Shown here in pieces: positions 29,052-30,947 of a stretch of 30,947 bases of DNA (within the stretch, counting starts at the first letter, position 1; each line of letters opens with the position of its first letter). The notes beneath the pieces are model-generated. The model searched no databases. It was not told the DNA's origin and saw nothing but the letters and a program-made list of their open reading frames with translations. Made by a program: the position numbers and the translations under genes. Location of the stretch: positions 1 to 30,947 of the forward strand of contig DATMZG010000096.1 in NCBI GenBank assembly GCA_035560415.1, given 5' to 3'. This DNA is from DATMXT01 sp035560415 (lineage in GTDB: Bacteria; Bacillota; Clostridia; Oscillospirales; Feifaniaceae).

Positions 29052-30194
29052 TTACTTTTCCGTACCCTCGCTGGCCCCCGGCAGCGAGAGCGTGAATGTG
29101 GTGTGCCCGCCGCCCGACTCGGCCTTGATGTCGCCGCCGTGCAGCGCCACGATGTCGCGGGCGATGGCAAGCCCCAGCCCGGCGCCGCCGGTGCCGGTGG
29201 AGCGGGCGGCGTCGAGCCGGCAAAACTTCTCGAAAATGACTTCGAGCTTGTCCGGCGGAATTTCCCCCGCGCTGACAAACCGGATGTCGACATTTTTCCC
29301 CTGTGATTGCGCCGTTATGCGGATGACCGAATCGGGCTCGCCGTAGCTGACGGCGTTTTTGAGCAGATTGTTGAAAACCCGGGCCAGCTTGTCGGGGTCG
29401 CCCCGGAGGGCGATGTCCTCGGCCGCCTCGATTTCCACCCGCTTGCCGACTGCCGCAAGCTGCGGGTAGGCCTCGTCGGCCATTTGGGCCAGCATGGTAT
29501 AGAGGTCAATTCGCGCTTTGTTCAGCGGCAGCGAGAGGCTGCCGAGGCGCGTGATTTCAAAGAACTCGCCAATCAGCTGTTCGAGCCGGCCGGCCTTTTC
29601 GAGCGCGACCCGGATGTACTTGGCCTTTTGGGGGGCCGGCAGGTCGGGCGTCTCGTCGAGCAGGCTGAGGTAGCCGACGACTGAGGTGAGGGGCGTTTTG
29701 ATGTCGTGGGCGAGGTACATGACAAGGTCGTTTTTGCGCGCCTCGGCGTCTCTGGCCTCCTTTGCCCTGCGCTCGAGCCGGTCTTTGACCTGATTTAATT
29801 TCTCCTCCATGAAGCGGAGCTCCGGGCTCATGACAATGCGGCCCGCCCCCTCTTTTGACAGCAGGTCGACGCCGGCCACGATCTCGTCGAAGTACCGCAT
29901 GAACCAGGTGAGGTAGACCCGGAAAAAGACAAAGAGCAGGCCGATGGCGGTCAGCATCAGGATGGTGTCGAGGTTGTTTCGAATCAGCATCTGATACAGG
30001 CGGCTGGCCTCATACCAGTCGAGGCCGAACAGCCCCTGAAAGCCCTTTGCGATGAGGTTGCCGATGGTGCCCCGCCCCGCCGAGCGCACGGCGAAGACAA
30101 TGAGGACCGAGGCGAAAAACATCAGCAGGGTCTGCATAAAAATGCGGTGAATGAGCCGGGTGTAGACCCTGCCCTTAAACAGTTTATTTTTCAA
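29052..30194 (-). CDS. VanS-like sensor histidine kinase
   Basis: A 380-residue membrane kinase. Two transmembrane helices lie at about 20-38 and 76-98, with a ~35-residue external loop, followed by a HAMP-like linker. The phospho-acceptor box YLAHDIKTPLTSVVGYLSLL places His163 as the site; the N box is RVFNNLLKNAVSYG, and G2 is GTGGAGLGLAIARDIVALHGG. The first G box is atypical (RFVSAGEIPPDKLEVIFEKF), as in VanS. It passes phosphate to the regulator encoded upstream. It begins with TTG inside the end of that gene (overlap 11 bases) and no strong SD, so it relies on coupling. Confidence 0.88.
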   Translation of the reverse strand: MKNKLFKGRVYTRLIHRIFMQTLLMFFASVLIVFAVRSAGRGTIGNLIAKGFQGLFGLDWYEASRLYQMLIRNNLDTILMLTAIGLLFVFFRVYLTWFMRYFDEIVAGVDLLSKEGAGRIVMSPELRFMEEKLNQVKDRLERRAKEARDAEARKNDLVMYLAHDIKTPLTSVVGYLSLLDETPDLPAPQKAKYIRVALEKAGRLEQLIGEFFEITRLGSLSLPLNKARIDLYTMLAQMADEAYPQLAAVGKRVEIEAAEDIALRGDPDKLARVFNNLLKNAVSYGEPDSVIRITAQSQGKNVDIRFVSAGEIPPDKLEVIFEKFCRLDAARSTGTGGAGLGLAIARDIVALHGGDIKAESGGGHTTFTLSLPGASEGTEK

Positions 30195-30879
30195 TTTTGT
30201 ACCCGACCCCCCACACCGTTTTAATGTACTTCGGGTTTTCTACGCTGTCCCCCATCTTCTCGCGCAGATGGCGGATGTGCACCGTGACCGTGTTGTTGCT
30301 CTTGGAGAAATACTCGTCTTTCCAAATTTCGTGAAAGAGCTGCTCGGAGCTGACAACGCCCCCCTTGCGCTCTAAAAGGATGCGCAAAATCGCAAACTCG
30401 GTCGGCGTCAGAGCGAGGGGCCGCTCGTCGAGCGTGCACAGGTGGGTCGCGGCGTCGACGACAAGGCCCGCGTGGCTGAGCAGGCCGTCCGAAGGGGCCT
30501 GCGCCGCGCCGTACTTCGTGTACCGGCGAAGCTGGGCCTTGACCCGGGCCACAAGCTCCAAGGGGCGAAAGGGCTTTGTCACATAGTCGTCGGCCCCCAA
30601 GGTCAGCCCCGTGATTTTGTCGCTCTCCTGTTCCTTGGCCGTCAGCATGATGACGGGGTAGGTGTATTTTTCGCGGATTTTGCGGCAGAGGTCGAGCCCG
30701 CTGCCGTCGGGCAGCATGACGTCCAAAATGGCGAGGTCAAGGGCCTCCTCCTCAATACACCGCAGGGCGGCGGCGGCGCTGTAAAATTTTAAGACGGTGT
30801 AGTTCTCATTTTGCAAATAGACCTCGACGAGGTCGGCGATCTCCCGCTCGTCGTCGACGACGAGAATGCGGCAGGGCAC
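30184..30879 (-). CDS. VanR-like OmpR-family response regulator
   Basis: A 231-residue two-domain regulator. The receiver has ILVVDDERE with Asp9/Asp10, the phospho-acceptor Asp53 in LAILDVMLPDGSG, and Lys102 in TKPFRP. The C-terminal OmpR-type winged helix is intact (ALTPTEFAILRILLERKGGVVSSEQLFHEIWKDEYFSKSNNTVTVHIRHLREKMGD...YIKTVWGVGYKIEK). The GTG start follows GGGGGAG. It is the first gene of a probable operon with the kinase and the VanZ-carboxypeptidase fusion. The closest common names are VanR-type regulators, but no vanHAX ligase genes are present here, so a role in general cell-wall stress is possible. Confidence 0.9.
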   Translation of the reverse strand: MPCRILVVDDEREIADLVEVYLQNENYTVLKFYSAAAALRCIEEEALDLAILDVMLPDGSGLDLCRKIREKYTYPVIMLTAKEQESDKITGLTLGADDYVTKPFRPLELVARVKAQLRRYTKYGAAQAPSDGLLSHAGLVVDAATHLCTLDERPLALTPTEFAILRILLERKGGVVSSEQLFHEIWKDEYFSKSNNTVTVHIRHLREKMGDSVENPKYIKTVWGVGYKIEK

Positions 30880-30913
30880 GGCGCTCCCCCCTTTACGGCT
30901 TTTTCCTGTCTTT

Positions 30914-30919
30914 ATTGTA
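30914..30919 (-). promoter_or_regulatory. Possible -10 box of the VanR-like operon
   Basis: On the minus strand TACAAT lies 35 bases before the GTG start. No clear -35 hexamer is visible, as in promoters that need an activator. The window ends 28 bases further. Confidence 0.5.
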
Positions 30920-30947
30920 CCAGAAACGGGGCGGCGCAGTCCCGAAA

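Noticed and set aside
1..30947. tRNA genes or att sites flanking the phage block
   Set aside because: No tRNA-like cloverleaf or clear direct repeat was seen near 4.3-4.6 kb or 25.5-25.8 kb by eye; a computed search would be needed to exclude them.

Overview
The window comes from a GC-rich Gram-positive anaerobe, most likely a Clostridia-class Firmicute. The support is indirect: strong AAGGAGG-type ribosome binding sites, an S-layer-homology surface protein, a VanRS-like two-component pair, a CrcB fluoride channel, a Csp cold-shock protein, and phage proteins of types common in Firmicutes (Prp protease, XkdX, N4-gp56 capsid). No rRNA, tRNA, CRISPR array or transposase gene was seen.

Layout. 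Positions 1-4343 are host-like: a large secreted SLH protein (+) and an Asp/Glu-racemase-family enzyme (-) share a bidirectional terminator. Positions about 4580-25499 hold a phage-derived block read entirely on the minus strand. In transcription order (right to left) it runs: small early proteins, a DnaD-like replication protein, terminase small and large subunits, portal, a Prp-type cysteine protease, scaffold, N4-gp56-type major capsid protein, a strong terminator, a 279-bp inverted-repeat element, collagen-like and Kelch-like fibre proteins, XkdX, a palindromic repeat array, lysis genes (membrane/coiled-coil protein, holin, two-domain endolysin), a large head-tail structural protein, a connector, a coiled-coil protein, an internal-virion-like protein, and then a toxin-immunity cassette. 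No tape-measure, tube, sheath, integrase or obvious phage repressor gene is present, so the plan is that of a short-tailed (podovirus-like) phage or a domesticated remnant of one.

The most unusual part is 4580-9637. A three-gene structural cassette (connector, coiled coil, internal-virion-like) occurs twice as a direct repeat and brackets a polymorphic-toxin locus. The toxin C-terminus reads as an ADP-ribosyl-cyclase (CD38-fold) NADase. It is followed by a small immunity candidate and by a second protein whose C-terminus looks like the same fold with the catalytic Glu changed to Ser. The second cassette copy is decaying: its connector lost its 5' end, and its internal-virion-like gene was split by a palindromic repeat element that recurs at 13.2-13.55 kb.

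Two other points stand out. The phage carries its own Prp-type protease, and its major capsid protein begins with an L27-like Prp cleavage motif (LDLQLFA), so capsid and protease look like a matched pair. The element at 16760-17038 has ~31-bp terminal inverted repeats, one of which supplies the ribosome binding site of the fibre gene, so folding or inversion could control fibre expression.

Positions 25588-30947 are host-like again: a small unknown protein, csp with a long structured leader, an XRE regulator, crcB, and a divergently placed operon of VanR-like regulator, VanS-like kinase and a VanZ-domain/D,D-carboxypeptidase fusion. All assignments come from reading motifs by eye; no database search was run.
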